Below the pieces are notes generated by a model. It ran no database searches and was not told the DNA's origin. It saw nothing but the letters and a program-made list of their open reading frames with translations. A stretch of 64,000 bases of DNA from Streptomyces coeruleorubidus (GTDB lineage Bacteria; Actinomycetota; Actinomycetes; Streptomycetales; Streptomycetaceae): NCBI RefSeq assembly GCF_028885415.1, contig NZ_CP118527.1:6448001-6512000 (forward strand), in the 5' to 3' direction. The position numbers were made by a program, and so were the translations under genes. Every line of letters begins with the position of its first letter. The stretch's first letter is position 1. Shown one piece after another: positions 34,115-43,112 of the stretch.

Positions 34115-34975
34115 CTAGGCCAGCCCACGCCGGGCAACCGCAGGCTCCCGCCACCCCGCGATCGCCCCCACCATCTCCAGCACCTGCCGCGTCTCCGCGA
34201 CCTCATGCACCCGGTACACCTGCGCCCCGAGCCACGCGGACACTGCAGTCGTAGCCAACGTCCCCACCACCCGCTCCTTCACGGGCCGATCCAACGTCTC
34301 CCCCACGAAGTCCTTGTTGGACAAAGACACCAGCACCGGCCACCCCGTTGCGACCATCTCCCCCAGCCGCCGAGTCGCCTCCAGACTGTGCCGCGTGTTC
34401 TTCCCGAAGTCATGCCCGGGGTCGATCATGATCGACTCCCTGCGCACGCCCAGCTCCACCGCCCGCTCGGCCAGCCCGACCGTCACGTCCAGGATGTCGG
34501 CCATGACGTCGTCGTACTCCACCCGATGCGGCCGGGTCCGCGGCTCCGCACCGCCCGCGTGTGTGCACACCAACCCCACCCCGTACCGCGCGGCGACCTC
34601 GGCAAGCCCCGGATCGACCCCGCCCCACGCATCGTTCAGCAGGTCCGCCCCGGCCTCGCACACGGCCGCCCCGACCTCGGCCCGCCACGTGTCCACGCTG
34701 ATCACCACGTCCGGGAACCGCCGCCGTACCTCCGACACGAAACCGACCGTCCGCCGGACCTCCTCCTTCGCCGTGACCTCCTCGCCCGGCCCGGCCTTGA
34801 CCCCGCCGACGTCGATGATCGCGGCTCCCTCGGCCACCGCCCGCTCCACGCGCGCGAGGGCCGGCTCGTCGCGGAAGGTCGCGCCCTGGTCGTAGAAGGA
34901 GTCCGGGGTCCGGTTCACGATCGCCATGATCACCGGCTCGTGCGGCCCGAATTCCCGCCTGCCCAGCCTGAGCAT
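34115..34975 (-). CDS. Dihydropteroate synthase paralogue (FolP2 type)
   Basis: A 286-residue TIM-barrel protein of the pterin-binding family. The first motif is AIVNRTPDSFYDQG instead of the classical NVTPDSFSDGG. DVGGVKAGPGE replaces DIGGESTRPG, and the DPGHDFGKN motif is present. These substitutions are those of the mycobacterial FolP2 group, for which classical dihydropteroate synthase activity has been questioned. I therefore do not assign folP function outright. It lies beside LOG and a DivIVA-domain gene, as Rv1207 does. Confidence 0.88.
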   Translation of the reverse strand: MLRLGRREFGPHEPVIMAIVNRTPDSFYDQGATFRDEPALARVERAVAEGAAIIDVGGVKAGPGEEVTAKEEVRRTVGFVSEVRRRFPDVVISVDTWRAEVGAAVCEAGADLLNDAWGGVDPGLAEVAARYGVGLVCTHAGGAEPRTRPHRVEYDDVMADILDVTVGLAERAVELGVRRESIMIDPGHDFGKNTRHSLEATRRLGEMVATGWPVLVSLSNKDFVGETLDRPVKERVVGTLATTAVSAWLGAQVYRVHEVAETRQVLEMVGAIAGWREPAVARRGLA

Positions 34976-35110
34976 CCGCTGTGACCTTTCCTGGTACGAC
35001 CCCGTCTTCCGCCGCCTGCGACCCTAACTGTCAGACGCGCATGGCACGATCGGAGCCTGACACCATCCGTGTCCGAAGACACCGACACATCCGACCGTGG
35101 GGGCTCCGCG

Positions 35111-35512
35111 ATGGTTATGTTCCTGTTCCTTGTCGTCGCGCTGGCCGTCGTGGTCGCCGCCGTGACCCTCGCCGTGGTGGGCGGCGGCGAGAACGGCCCG
35201 CTGCCCGAGGCCGGCCCCGAGCGGCTGCGGGACCCGCTGCCCCCGGACCGCCCGGTCGACCGCGCCGACGTGGAGGACCTGCGCTTCCCGCTCGCCGCCC
35301 GCGGCTACCGCATGGCGGACGTGGACGACGCCCTCAGCCGCCTGGGCGCCGAGCTCGCCGAGCGTGACGCCCGCATCGCCCACTTGGAGTCGGCCCTGGC
35401 GGGCGCCCGAGCGGCGGGCCCCCACGGCCCGGTGTCCAGGGAGAACCACACCTCAGCGGAGAACCACGTGTCCATGGACAAGCCGGCCCCGCGCCAGGAG
35501 GACCGGCCATGA
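35111..35512 (+). CDS. DivIVA-domain membrane protein
   Basis: A 133-residue protein. An N-terminal membrane helix (MFLFLVVALAVVVAAVTLAVV) is followed by a DivIVA-like segment (LRFPLAARGYRMADVDDALSRLGAELAERDARI), which is the short coiled motif found in DivIVA/Wag31-related proteins. The tail is polar. ATG 35111 is preferred; a GTG at 35069 would add 14 residues. The stop overlaps the tag start by 4 bases. Possible link to polar growth (family inference). Positional equivalent of Rv1209. Confidence 0.85.
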   Translation: MVMFLFLVVALAVVVAAVTLAVVGGGENGPLPEAGPERLRDPLPPDRPVDRADVEDLRFPLAARGYRMADVDDALSRLGAELAERDARIAHLESALAGARAAGPHGPVSRENHTSAENHVSMDKPAPRQEDRP

Positions 35513-36093
35513 GCGACGGCGCCGCCCTCGCCGGCCCGGACGGCGCGCCGCGCTGCCCCTGGGCCCTGTCCGCCCCGGAGTACGTGACGTACCACGACGA
35601 GGAGTGGGGCCGCCCGGTCCACGGCGACGACGCGCTCTTCGAGCGCCTCAGCCTGGAAGCCTTCCAGTCCGGCCTGTCCTGGATCACGATCCTGCGCCGC
35701 CGCCCCGGCTTCCGCGCCGCCTTCGCCGACTTCAAGATCGCCTCGGTGGCCGCCTTCACCGACGAGGACCGCGAGCGCCTCCTGGCCGACGCCGGCATCA
35801 TCCGCAACCGCGCCAAGATCGACGCGACGCTCGCCAACGCGCGCGTGCTGGCCGAGTGGGCCCCGGGCGAACTGGACGAGCTGATCTGGTCGCACGCCCC
35901 CGAGCCGGGCACCCGCCCCATCCCCGAGGCGCTCTCCGACGTCCCGGCCGTCACCCCCGAGTCGACGGCCCTGTCCAAGGCGCTGAAGAAGCGGGGCCTG
36001 CGCTTCGTCGGCCCGACGACGGCGTACGCGCTGATGCAGGCCTGCGGACTGGTCGACGACCACCTCCAGGCCTGCGTCGCGCGTCGCACCTGA
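35509..36093 (+). CDS. tag: DNA-3-methyladenine glycosylase I
   Basis: A 194-residue base-excision repair glycosylase that removes 3-methyladenine. Family signature: CPWALSAPEYVTYHDEEWG at the N-terminus, LSLEAFQSGLSWITILRRR, then GPTTAYALMQACGLVDDH. The HhH-type fold and the zinc-binding residues at both ends (Cys and His near the N-terminus, His and Cys in DDHLQAC) are present. The ATG overlaps the DivIVA-domain gene. Confidence 0.96.
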   Translation: MSDGAALAGPDGAPRCPWALSAPEYVTYHDEEWGRPVHGDDALFERLSLEAFQSGLSWITILRRRPGFRAAFADFKIASVAAFTDEDRERLLADAGIIRNRAKIDATLANARVLAEWAPGELDELIWSHAPEPGTRPIPEALSDVPAVTPESTALSKALKKRGLRFVGPTTAYALMQACGLVDDHLQACVARRT

Positions 36094-36108
36094 CCCCGTC
36101 GCAGCAGG

Positions 36109-36912
36109 TCAGCGGCCCAGATACGTGGGCTTCTCCTTGTTGACGAAGGCCTGTACCGCGATCGCGTGGTCCTCGGAGGAGCCCGCCCGGGTCTGGAGCT
36201 CGTCCTCCTTCTCCAGGGTCTCCTGCAGAGAGTGCGTCAGCCCGTAGGCCATCGACTCCTTCAGCGCCGCGTACGCCACCGTCGGCCCCTCGGCCAGCCC
36301 CCGCGCCACCTTCTCGGCCTCCGCGCGCAGCTCACCGGCCGGCACCAGCCGGTTGGCGATGCCGAGCTCGTACGCCTCCTGCGCGCTGATGCTCCTCGGG
36401 AAGAGCAGCAGGTCAGCCGCTCGCCCGGGGCCGATCACCCGCGGTAGCGTCCACGAGATCCCCGAGTCGGCGGTCAGCGCCACCCCGGCGAACGAGGTGT
36501 TGAACGCGGCCGTGTCCGCCACGATCCGGTAGTCAGCCGCGAGCGCGAAGCCGAAGCCCGCCCCGGCCGCCACCCCGTTCACGGCGGCGACGACAGGCTT
36601 CGCGGCCTCCGTCAGCGTCCGCACGATCGGGTTGTAGTGCTCCCGCACCGTGCTCATGGTCTGCCTGGAACCGGTCTCCCGGTCCTCGACCAGCAGGCCG
36701 ATGTGCTCCTTGAGGTCCTGTCCGACGCAGAACGCCCGGTCACCGGCGGCGGTCAGCAGTACCGCCCGTACGGCGGTGTCGTCCGCCGCGGACCGGACCG
36801 CCTCCCGCAGGGCGACCTTGGCCGCCACGTTCAGCGCGTTCATCGCCTCCGGGCGGTTCAGCGTGATCGTCGCCAGTCCGTCGCTCACCTCGTAGAGCAC
36901 GGTGTCGGCCAT
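36109..36912 (-). CDS. Enoyl-CoA hydratase/isomerase family protein
   Basis: A 267-residue crotonase-fold protein. Oxyanion-hole regions RAVLLTAAGDRAFCVGQDL and VNGVAAGAGFGFALAADYRIV are clear, and the C-terminal helix carries FVNKEKPTYLGR. It starts at ATG 36912 with GGAGGGG 6-7 bases upstream. The member of this family in this position often acts on phenylacetyl-CoA or fatty acyl-CoA intermediates; the substrate cannot be read here. An inverted repeat lies 27 bases upstream (listed separately). Confidence 0.9.
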   Translation of the reverse strand: MADTVLYEVSDGLATITLNRPEAMNALNVAAKVALREAVRSAADDTAVRAVLLTAAGDRAFCVGQDLKEHIGLLVEDRETGSRQTMSTVREHYNPIVRTLTEAAKPVVAAVNGVAAGAGFGFALAADYRIVADTAAFNTSFAGVALTADSGISWTLPRVIGPGRAADLLLFPRSISAQEAYELGIANRLVPAGELRAEAEKVARGLAEGPTVAYAALKESMAYGLTHSLQETLEKEDELQTRAGSSEDHAIAVQAFVNKEKPTYLGR

Positions 36913-37297
36913 GGGGTATCCCCTCCGTGTCGCCGCTCGGGGACGTACCGGTGGGTACGTCCCGGGTCTGAGGACAGCATGACGGAGATCGCCGACGCGT
37001 GATCGGACCGGACATGTGACCTGCGTCAAAGAATTCTCGCCCGGATCCGTTCGGTGGAAGTGTGTGCGGTGGCGGAGTATCGCAGTCACATCGCCGAATT
37101 GAGTGGTTTTGCTCGCGTGCGTTGCCCAAGCGATGCCGACTGATGTTGGTCATCGGGTCCTGAGATGCGGGATAATGGCTTGGAAGCAATGTGTTCGATG
37201 CCGGTGTCGCGTGTCCTGCCTCAAGGACAGCACTGTGCCCTTCTTCAGGGGGCCGTCGGCCTTGACGATGAGCTGGGTTTCAGGAAGGGGAACGAGC
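36913..37297. other. Divergent intergenic region, enoyl-CoA hydratase / DUF3117
   Basis: 385 bases without a supported gene. It holds the inverted repeat at 36940-36963 and a less GC-rich stretch about 37020-37200 that should contain the promoter of the DUF3117 gene. The 16-mer GGTCCTGAGATGCGGG at 37156-37171, shared with 22606-22621, is followed by GATAAT, a plausible -10 element. Confidence 0.5.
36940..36963. promoter_or_regulatory. Perfect inverted repeat upstream of the enoyl-CoA hydratase gene
   Basis: GGGACGTACC at 36940-36949 pairs perfectly over 10 bp with 36954-36963 around GGTG. It lies 27 bases before the start codon of the minus-strand gene, where a TetR-type repressor of acyl-CoA genes could bind or where an RNA hairpin could form in the leader. 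Confidence 0.45.
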
Positions 37298-37465
37298 ATG
37301 GCGGCCATGAAGCCGCGGACGGGTGATGGCCCGCTCGAGGTGACCAAGGAGGGGCGGGGCATCGTCATGCGCGTTCCGCTCGAAGGCGGCGGTCGGCTCG
37401 TCGTCGAGCTGACCCCGGACGAGGCCGACGCCCTGGGCGATGCCCTCAAGAAGGTCGTCGGCTGA
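37298..37465 (+). CDS. DUF3117 family small protein
   Basis: A 55-residue protein, MAAMKPRTGDGPLEVTKEGR followed by LVVELTPDEADALGDAL, one of the most conserved small proteins of actinobacteria (mycobacterial Rv1211 family). The start at ATG 37298 has AGGAAGGGG 8 bases upstream; the longer in-frame extension upstream is unsupported. Function unknown. Confidence 0.93.
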   Translation: MAAMKPRTGDGPLEVTKEGRGIVMRVPLEGGGRLVVELTPDEADALGDALKKVVG

Positions 37466-37487
37466 CGCGCAAGCGACCATACCCTTT

Positions 37488-37530
37488 CAGCTGCCCCGGC
37501 ATCACATGAGGTGCCGGGGCGGCTGTTTTC
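37488..37530 (+). terminator. Intrinsic terminator of the DUF3117 gene
   Basis: CAGCTGCCCCGGCA (37488-37501) pairs with 37512-37525 over 14 positions with one T/G wobble. A TTTTC run follows directly, a rare textbook-style rho-independent terminator for this genome. It starts 22 bases after the stop codon. Confidence 0.8.
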
Positions 37531-37583
37531 TCACCGATGACTCCCGCCTGCCCCGGGTTCGGCTCCGCTAACGTGCCGCCCGG

Positions 37584-38216
37584 CTACCGTTTCACCGCGC
37601 ACAGCAGCCCGTCGCCCACCGGCAGCAGGGACGGCACCAGCTCCTGGCTCTCGCGCACCGCGCGCAGCAGTTCCCGCAGCCGCAGTACCTCGGTGGGCTG
37701 CGGGCCGGAGTCCACCGTCCGGCCGTTCGCGAAGGCGCCCTCGAAGACGACGAGCCCGCCGGGGCGCAGCAGCCGCAACGATTCAGCGAGGTAGTCCATG
37801 ACCTCCAGGCGATCGCCGTCGCAGAAGACCAGGTCGTAGCCGGCGTCCGCGAGGCGGGGCAGCACGTCCAGGGCGCGGCCCGGGATGAAGCGGGCCCGGT
37901 TGCTGGCGAAGCCGCAGGCGCGGAAGGCCTGCCGAGCGAACTGCTGGTGCTCCGGCTCGGGATCCACGGTGGTCAGAACGCCGTCGGGCCGCATACCGTG
38001 CAGGAGGTGGATCCCGGAGACACCGCAGCCGGTCCCGATCTCGGCGACGGCCTTGGCGTCGACGGAGGCGGCCAGCAACCGCAGCGCGGCACCCGTGCCG
38101 GGCGACACCGAGCGCAGCCCCGCCTCACGGGCCCGGTCGCGGGCCCAGCGCAGCGCGTCGTCCTCGGCGACATAGGCGTCGGCGAACGCCCAGCTCGTCT
38201 GCCGGTTGCCGGTAAT
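37584..38216 (-). CDS. AdoMet-dependent O-methyltransferase (Rv1220c type), apparent ATT start
   Basis: A methyltransferase of the catechol/caffeoyl-CoA O-methyltransferase type, about 210 residues. Motif I is AEIGTGCGVSGIHLL, later YDLVFCDGDR and LRPGGLVVFEGAF. The only ATG/GTG/TTG/CTG available near the N-terminus is GTG 38108, which would remove the conserved first helix. The frame is clearly coding upstream of it (TGNRQTSWAFADAYVAEDDA then LRWARDRAREAGL). Between the in-frame stop at 38295-38297 and that point there is no standard start. ATT at 38216 has AGGAG six bases upstream and is my choice. It is divergent from the ECF sigma gene, as in mycobacteria. Confidence 0.85.
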   Translation of the reverse strand: MTGNRQTSWAFADAYVAEDDALRWARDRAREAGLRSVSPGTGAALRLLAASVDAKAVAEIGTGCGVSGIHLLHGMRPDGVLTTVDPEPEHQQFARQAFRACGFASNRARFIPGRALDVLPRLADAGYDLVFCDGDRLEVMDYLAESLRLLRPGGLVVFEGAFANGRTVDSGPQPTEVLRLRELLRAVRESQELVPSLLPVGDGLLCAVKR

Positions 38217-38444
38217 GACCCTCTCCTGTCCCCGTGAATGCCTGGGCGTGACTGTATCCGTTGGGCCCGGGAACCCGCAGATGGGACCGGTCGTTTAAAG
38301 GGATGAGCAAGTGGCGCGGGTCGTGACGGGGGGCAGGCAGTGGATCGAGGCGCCGAGCAAGTGCCGACGCAGCAGTACGAGGCGTATCAGCGCAGATCAA
38401 ATTCTCGTAAAACCGCTTATCCGGTCCTAACGGGCGAGGTGGCT

Positions 38445-39215
38445 ATGGTAGGGGCTCCACTGGACACCACCAGAGCTGACAGGGGAGGTGCGGCTGCGCC
38501 TGTGGATAGGGGAGGAGCGCTCCGGCGCTTCTTCACATCGGCGGGCAGGCCGACATCCGTGAACGACACTGCTGACCACAGCCACGCCGCTGACTTCGCC
38601 CAGACCGCGACCTTCACCACCGACGCGGACGGGCAGGCGTGGACTCCGCCCACGTGGGAGGAGATCGTCAGCACGCACAGCGGCCGGGTCTACCGGCTCG
38701 CCTACCGCCTGACCGGCAACCAGCACGACGCCGAGGACCTCACACAGGAGGTCTTCGTCCGTGTCTTCCGTTCCCTGTCGACGTACACGCCGGGCACCTT
38801 CGAGGGCTGGCTGCACCGCATCACCACGAACCTGTTCCTGGACATGGTCCGCCGCAAGCAGCGCATCCGCTTCGACGCGCTCGGCGAGGACGCGGCCGAG
38901 CGGCTGCCCAGCAAGGAGCCCTCGCCGCAGCAGGTCTTCAACGACGCGCACTTCGACGCGGACGTCCAGCAGGCCCTCGACACCCTCGCCCCCGAGTTCC
39001 GCGCCGCGGTCGTCCTGTGCGACATCGAGGGACTGTCGTACGAGGAGATCGCCGCGACCCTCGGCGTCAAGCTCGGCACGGTCCGCTCGCGGATCCACCG
39101 TGGCCGCTCCCAGCTGCGCAAGGCCCTCGCGCACCGCTCCCCTCAGGCGCGCGCCGAGCGCCGCTCCTTCGTGCCCCGTGTTCCCGCCCTGGGAGGAGGG
39201 GGCGCGAGCGCGTGA
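38445..39215 (+). CDS. ECF-subfamily RNA polymerase sigma factor (positional orthologue of mycobacterial SigE)
   Basis: A 256-residue ECF sigma factor. Region 2 includes [34 protein letters not shown] ([16 protein letters not shown] core) and the -10 recognition helix [21 protein letters not shown]. Region 4 is [44 protein letters not shown]. About 65 N-terminal residues are polar, like mycobacterial SigE. ATG 38445 was chosen; the frame is open from 38340. The GTG of the anti-sigma gene overlaps its stop (GTGA). Downstream anti-sigma, HtrA and TatB genes give the sigE-rseA-htrA-tatB order. It is not the CseBC-controlled SigE of S. coelicolor. Confidence 0.93.
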   Translation: MVGAPLDTTRADRGGAAAPVDRGGALRRFFTSAGRPTSVNDTADHSHAADFAQTATFTTDADGQAWTPPTWEEIVSTHSGRVYRLAYRLTGNQHDAEDLTQEVFVRVFRSLSTYTPGTFEGWLHRITTNLFLDMVRRKQRIRFDALGEDAAERLPSKEPSPQQVFNDAHFDADVQQALDTLAPEFRAAVVLCDIEGLSYEEIAATLGVKLGTVRSRIHRGRSQLRKALAHRSPQARAERRSFVPRVPALGGGGASA

Positions 39216-40213
39216 GCGGATCACGGCCGGAAGCTTCCGAGGGACACCTCGCAGAGCAGCACCTGGGAGACCGACTCTCCGCCCTGGTGGACGGAGAGCT
39301 CGGTCATGACGCGCGCGAGCGCGTACTGGCGCATGTGGCCACCTGCCCGAAGTGCAAGGCGGAGGTGGACGCCCAGCGCCGGCTGAAGAACGTCTTCGCG
39401 GAGGCGGCCCCGCCGCCCCCCTCCGAGAGCTTCCTGGCCCGCCTGCAGGGACTACCCGCGGGCGGCGGCCCGGACGGTGATGCCACGCCGCCGGGCGGGG
39501 GAGGGCTGCCCGGCGGACTGTCCGGACGGTTCGGATCGTCCGGAGCCTTCGGAGCCAAGCGCGGCGACCGGTTCGAGTTCGGGTACGTCCCGGCCCGGCC
39601 GCACATCCCCGTGCTGCCGTCCGGCGACCGCGGCCTGCCCCCGGGCAGCCGGGGCTTCCGGATCCACGACGTCGGCCGGCACGAGCCCGACAGATCCTCC
39701 TCGCGGCTGCGGTTCGCCTTCGCGGCCGCCGGAGCCGTGTCCCTGGCCGCGATCGCCCTGGGCGGCGTCACCACCGGCACCCCGACCGACACGGACGCCC
39801 GCGGCGGCTCCGGCACGGGGAGCAACGTGACCCCGATGCGCACACAGGGCACGGCCGCCGCGACGCAGCCCGAATCCCAGCGGCGCCGCAGCACGGGGCC
39901 GTTGCTCGGGCAGGTGCACGGCCAGAGTGTGCTCGGCCACATCCCGGCCGCCCCGACCGAGGTGTCCGCACCACTACTGCCGGGTGTGCCGCATTCCGCC
40001 GCAGGGCAGCACGCCGTGCACGCGCTGGCCGCCCCGGTGATGGCCGGCGCCGCCGCCATGTCCCCGCTGATAGGTCCGCTTCAGACGGTCTCGCCGACCG
40101 CCCTGAGCCCGTGGTCCACGGTCCCCGAGATCGCGGCACCCCTGCTCGCCGTGCCCCTCCCGGACACGACCTCGTCCCCCTCTCCTCCCGCCTCCTCCCG
40201 TACGGCCCACTGA
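39212..40213 (+). CDS. Zinc-binding anti-sigma factor, membrane-anchored (RseA-like)
   Basis: A 333-residue protein. The N-terminal anti-sigma domain has the ZAS motif H41-x3-C45-x2-C48 (HVATCPKC) preceded by [22 protein letters not shown] Gly/Pro-rich linker leads to one membrane helix ([21 protein letters not shown]) and a Pro/Ala-rich extracellular tail. It should hold the preceding sigma factor inactive at the membrane until it is released. The GTG overlaps the sigma gene stop, ensuring matched synthesis. Positional equivalent of mycobacterial RseA. Confidence 0.92.
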   Translation: MSGSRPEASEGHLAEQHLGDRLSALVDGELGHDARERVLAHVATCPKCKAEVDAQRRLKNVFAEAAPPPPSESFLARLQGLPAGGGPDGDATPPGGGGLPGGLSGRFGSSGAFGAKRGDRFEFGYVPARPHIPVLPSGDRGLPPGSRGFRIHDVGRHEPDRSSSRLRFAFAAAGAVSLAAIALGGVTTGTPTDTDARGGSGTGSNVTPMRTQGTAAATQPESQRRRSTGPLLGQVHGQSVLGHIPAAPTEVSAPLLPGVPHSAAGQHAVHALAAPVMAGAAAMSPLIGPLQTVSPTALSPWSTVPEIAAPLLAVPLPDTTSSPSPPASSRTAH

Positions 40214-40345
40214 CCGGCCGCTGCGCGGCGGCGAGCGAACCTGATTGAATCCGGGGATGGCGCCCGCGGCCGAGGCGTGGCCGTGGCGCCGATTCGACGA
40301 ACTGCGGCTACCGCCGTCGAGCCGTGCCGCGGCTGTGGGGAGAGC

Positions 40346-42238
40346 ATGAACGAGGGGAAGCCCACGAAGGCCAAGTGGTGGAGCCGTCCGCGGCCGCAGG
40401 GCCTTTCGGGGGAGCCGGAGAGTACGGGGCCGGCCCCGGGGGAGTTGGCTGACACCGACGGCGATTTCGAGCTGGCGCGGCCTGCCGTGCGGCAGGACGA
40501 GGACGGTGGCGACTACGAGTTGAGGCGCCCCGAGCCGGTACCGGCCGACGGCGAGCCCACCGGGGCGCCTGCCGGGGCTGCCGAGGACGGCGGGCCCGCC
40601 CCGTCCGCCGTGCCGGCCCAGGGCGGGCCCGCCGGGAGCGCTGTGGAGCCGACCGTGCCGGCTCCCACCGCAGCGGAGGCCGGGAACGCCACCTCCGCCG
40701 CGCCGGTCGACGGCGCCCCCAAGCCCCTGCACGATCCCGACCCGTACAGCACACCGCCCTACGGCGAACCCGGCCCCTGGGCGCCGGCGCCGCCGGTGCA
40801 GCATCCGGCGGCGACGCCGGCACAGGGCGTCGCGACGGCGGACCGGTCGGCCATGCCCGCCACGCCCGTTCCGCCGCCGCACGGGACACCGGCGCCGCCT
40901 CCCGGCATCCCCGCGCCTGCCGCGCCCGTGCCGCCCCCCAGCGCCCCCGCGCCGGTGCCCGCTGCGGCTGCCTACGCCGACACCCCGCCCCCGCCCTCGG
41001 CGGCTGCCCCGACTCCCGCCCCCGACCCCTGGTGGCGCTACGACCCCTGGGCAGCTCCCGTGGCCCCTGCCGGCCACGTCCCTCTCCAGCAGAACGGGGC
41101 GGGGGTGCTCAGCACGCAGCAGCGGCGTCGGCGGGGCAGGAAGGCGATCGTCGGTGGTGCCGTGCTGCTCGCGCTCGTGTCCGGGGGCGTCGGCGGCGCC
41201 ATAGGGACGTATCTGGAGCGCAGCGGCGGCGTCGGGACCATCGAGTTGCCGCAGGCCGGGAAGGAGCCCGCCGGGCGGGACGCGGACAGCGTGGCCGGGA
41301 TCGCCGGGCGGGCCCTGCCCAGCGTGGTCACGTTGCATGTGAGCGGCTCCGGCGAGCAGGGCACGGGCACCGGCTTCGTGCTCGACACCCGAGGGCACAT
41401 CCTCACCAACAACCACGTCGTGCGGCCCGCCGGATCCGGCGGCGAGATCACGGTGACCTTCCACGGCGGGGAGACCGCCGAGGCCGAGCTCGTCGGCCGC
41501 GACAGCGGCTACGACCTCGCCGTCGTGAAGGTGAAGGGTGTGCGCGGACTCACCCCGCTGCCCCTCGGCAACTCGGACAACGTGCAGGTCGGCGACCCGG
41601 TCGTGGCCATCGGCGCGCCCTTCGACCTGGCCGGCACCGTCACCTCCGGCATCATCAGCGCCAAGCAGCGGCCCATCACGGCGGGCGGCGAGAAGGGCGA
41701 CGGCAGCGACGTGTCGTACGTCGACGCGCTCCAGACCGACGCGCCCATCAACCCGGGCAACTCCGGCGGACCCCTGCTCGACTCCAAGGCCCGGGTCGTC
41801 GGCATCAACTCGGCCATCCGCTCGGCGGGCAGCGGCTCCGAGCCGGACAGCGGCCAGTCCGGCTCGATAGGCCTCGGCTTCGCCATACCCATCAACCAGG
41901 GCAAGCGCGTCGCCGAGGAACTGATCAACACCGGGAAGGCGACCCACCCGGTGATCGGCATCACGCTCGACATGGACTACACGGGCGACGGCGCCCGCGT
42001 CGCCGCCGAGGGCGGCGAGGGCGGACCGCCGGTGACCGTGGGCGGTCCGGGTGCCGAGGCCGGGATCAAGGCGGGCGACGTCATCACCGAGGTCGACGGG
42101 CAGCGCGTCCACTCCGGCGAGGAACTGATCGTCAAGACCCGTGCCCACCGCCCCGGCGACCGGCTGGAGCTGACCGTGGAGCGCGCCGGCAAGGAGCGGA
42201 CGGTGTCGCTCGTCCTCGGCTCCTCCGGCGGCAGCTGA
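40346..42238 (+). CDS. HtrA/DegP-like serine protease with PDZ domain, membrane-anchored
   Basis: A 630-residue protease. A long Pro/Ala/Gly-rich cytoplasmic arm (residues 1-260) precedes one membrane helix near 266-290. The chymotrypsin-fold domain has His in ILTNNHVV (near 355), Asp in YDLAVVKV (near 389) and Ser in NPGNSGGPL (near 471). A C-terminal PDZ domain follows (VGGPGAEAGIKAGDVITEVDG). It starts at ATG 40346 with GGGGAGAG upstream. It degrades misfolded envelope proteins. Its place between the anti-sigma gene and tatB suggests it belongs to the envelope-stress regulon. Confidence 0.94.
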   Translation: MNEGKPTKAKWWSRPRPQGLSGEPESTGPAPGELADTDGDFELARPAVRQDEDGGDYELRRPEPVPADGEPTGAPAGAAEDGGPAPSAVPAQGGPAGSAVEPTVPAPTAAEAGNATSAAPVDGAPKPLHDPDPYSTPPYGEPGPWAPAPPVQHPAATPAQGVATADRSAMPATPVPPPHGTPAPPPGIPAPAAPVPPPSAPAPVPAAAAYADTPPPPSAAAPTPAPDPWWRYDPWAAPVAPAGHVPLQQNGAGVLSTQQRRRRGRKAIVGGAVLLALVSGGVGGAIGTYLERSGGVGTIELPQAGKEPAGRDADSVAGIAGRALPSVVTLHVSGSGEQGTGTGFVLDTRGHILTNNHVVRPAGSGGEITVTFHGGETAEAELVGRDSGYDLAVVKVKGVRGLTPLPLGNSDNVQVGDPVVAIGAPFDLAGTVTSGIISAKQRPITAGGEKGDGSDVSYVDALQTDAPINPGNSGGPLLDSKARVVGINSAIRSAGSGSEPDSGQSGSIGLGFAIPINQGKRVAEELINTGKATHPVIGITLDMDYTGDGARVAAEGGEGGPPVTVGGPGAEAGIKAGDVITEVDGQRVHSGEELIVKTRAHRPGDRLELTVERAGKERTVSLVLGSSGGS

Positions 42239-42431
42239 GTCGTGATGTCCGGGACTTACAGGGACGAAGAAGGCAAACATTCGGGAAAGCGCTCCCACTC
42301 CCCGCACTCGGAGGTCTCGGGACGGTACCGGTCGGACAGGATCGCCGGGTACCGTGGATCCGGCCCGGACCACGGCAAGACCCGAATGACCACCGAGGGC
42401 CGAGGACCGAGGACAGCGCAAGGAGCTTCAG

Positions 42432-42872
42432 GTGTTCAATGACATAGGACCGCTCGAGCTGGTGACGCTCATCGTCCTCGCCGTGCTCGTCTTCGGTCCG
42501 GAAAAGCTCCCCAAGGTCATCCAGGACGTGACGCGCACGATCCGGAAGATCCGTGAGTTCTCCGAAAGCGCCAAGCACGACATCCGGGAGGAACTCGGCC
42601 CGGAGTTCAAGGACTTCGAGTTCGAGGACCTCAACCCCAAGACCTTCATCCGCAAGCAGCTGGACAACGAGGACCTGGGGCTCAAGGAGATCCGCAACGG
42701 CTTCGACCTGAAGAAGGAGATGGCCGAGGTCACCGACGCCGTCCACAGCCGTGACTCCGACACGTCCTCCTCGTCGTCCTCCGGCTCGTCCGGCGGCCGC
42801 ATCGACATGACGAAGAAGCCCGAGATCCCTGACCGGGACGACCGGCCGCCCTTCGACGCGGACGCCACCTGA
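42432..42872 (+). CDS. tatB: Sec-independent protein translocase subunit TatB
   Basis: A 146-residue TatB. An N-terminal short helix MFNDIGPLELVTLIVLAVLVF is followed by the hinge GPEKLPKVIQDVTRTIRKIREF (amphipathic helix). A charged tail with a Ser run ends at DRPPFDADAT. It recruits twin-arginine substrates to TatC. It starts at GTG with AAGGAG about 7 bases upstream. It lies 193 bases after the HtrA gene, completing the mycobacterial-type order. Confidence 0.95.
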   Translation: MFNDIGPLELVTLIVLAVLVFGPEKLPKVIQDVTRTIRKIREFSESAKHDIREELGPEFKDFEFEDLNPKTFIRKQLDNEDLGLKEIRNGFDLKKEMAEVTDAVHSRDSDTSSSSSSGSSGGRIDMTKKPEIPDRDDRPPFDADAT

Positions 42873-43112
42873 GCGACACGGACACACCAGGGCGTACGCC
42901 ACAGGCGCGCGTGACGCGTTTCATACTCCGGTCGGGCTGCGTACGGCCTGAACCAGGCGCCCGTGCGGCCCACGCGCCGGGCGGTTTCCCTGCTGCTCGC
43001 AGCGGTGTGGCTATGCTGCCGAGTTGATGGGCGGGCCGTAGTGGACCAGCAACGCCGCCCGAAGGGGGGCGGGCCGTTCCGGCCCGACGAGAGCGAGGAG
43101 GCGTCCGGGCAC

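Noticed and set aside
38445..39215. Naming the sigma factor sigE
   Set aside because: It matches mycobacterial SigE by position, but in Streptomyces that name belongs to a different, CseBC-controlled sigma factor.
39974..42421. 815-codon minus-strand frame opposite the HtrA protease gene
   Set aside because: Shadow frame; Arg/Gly/His-rich without domains, against an intact protease on the plus strand.
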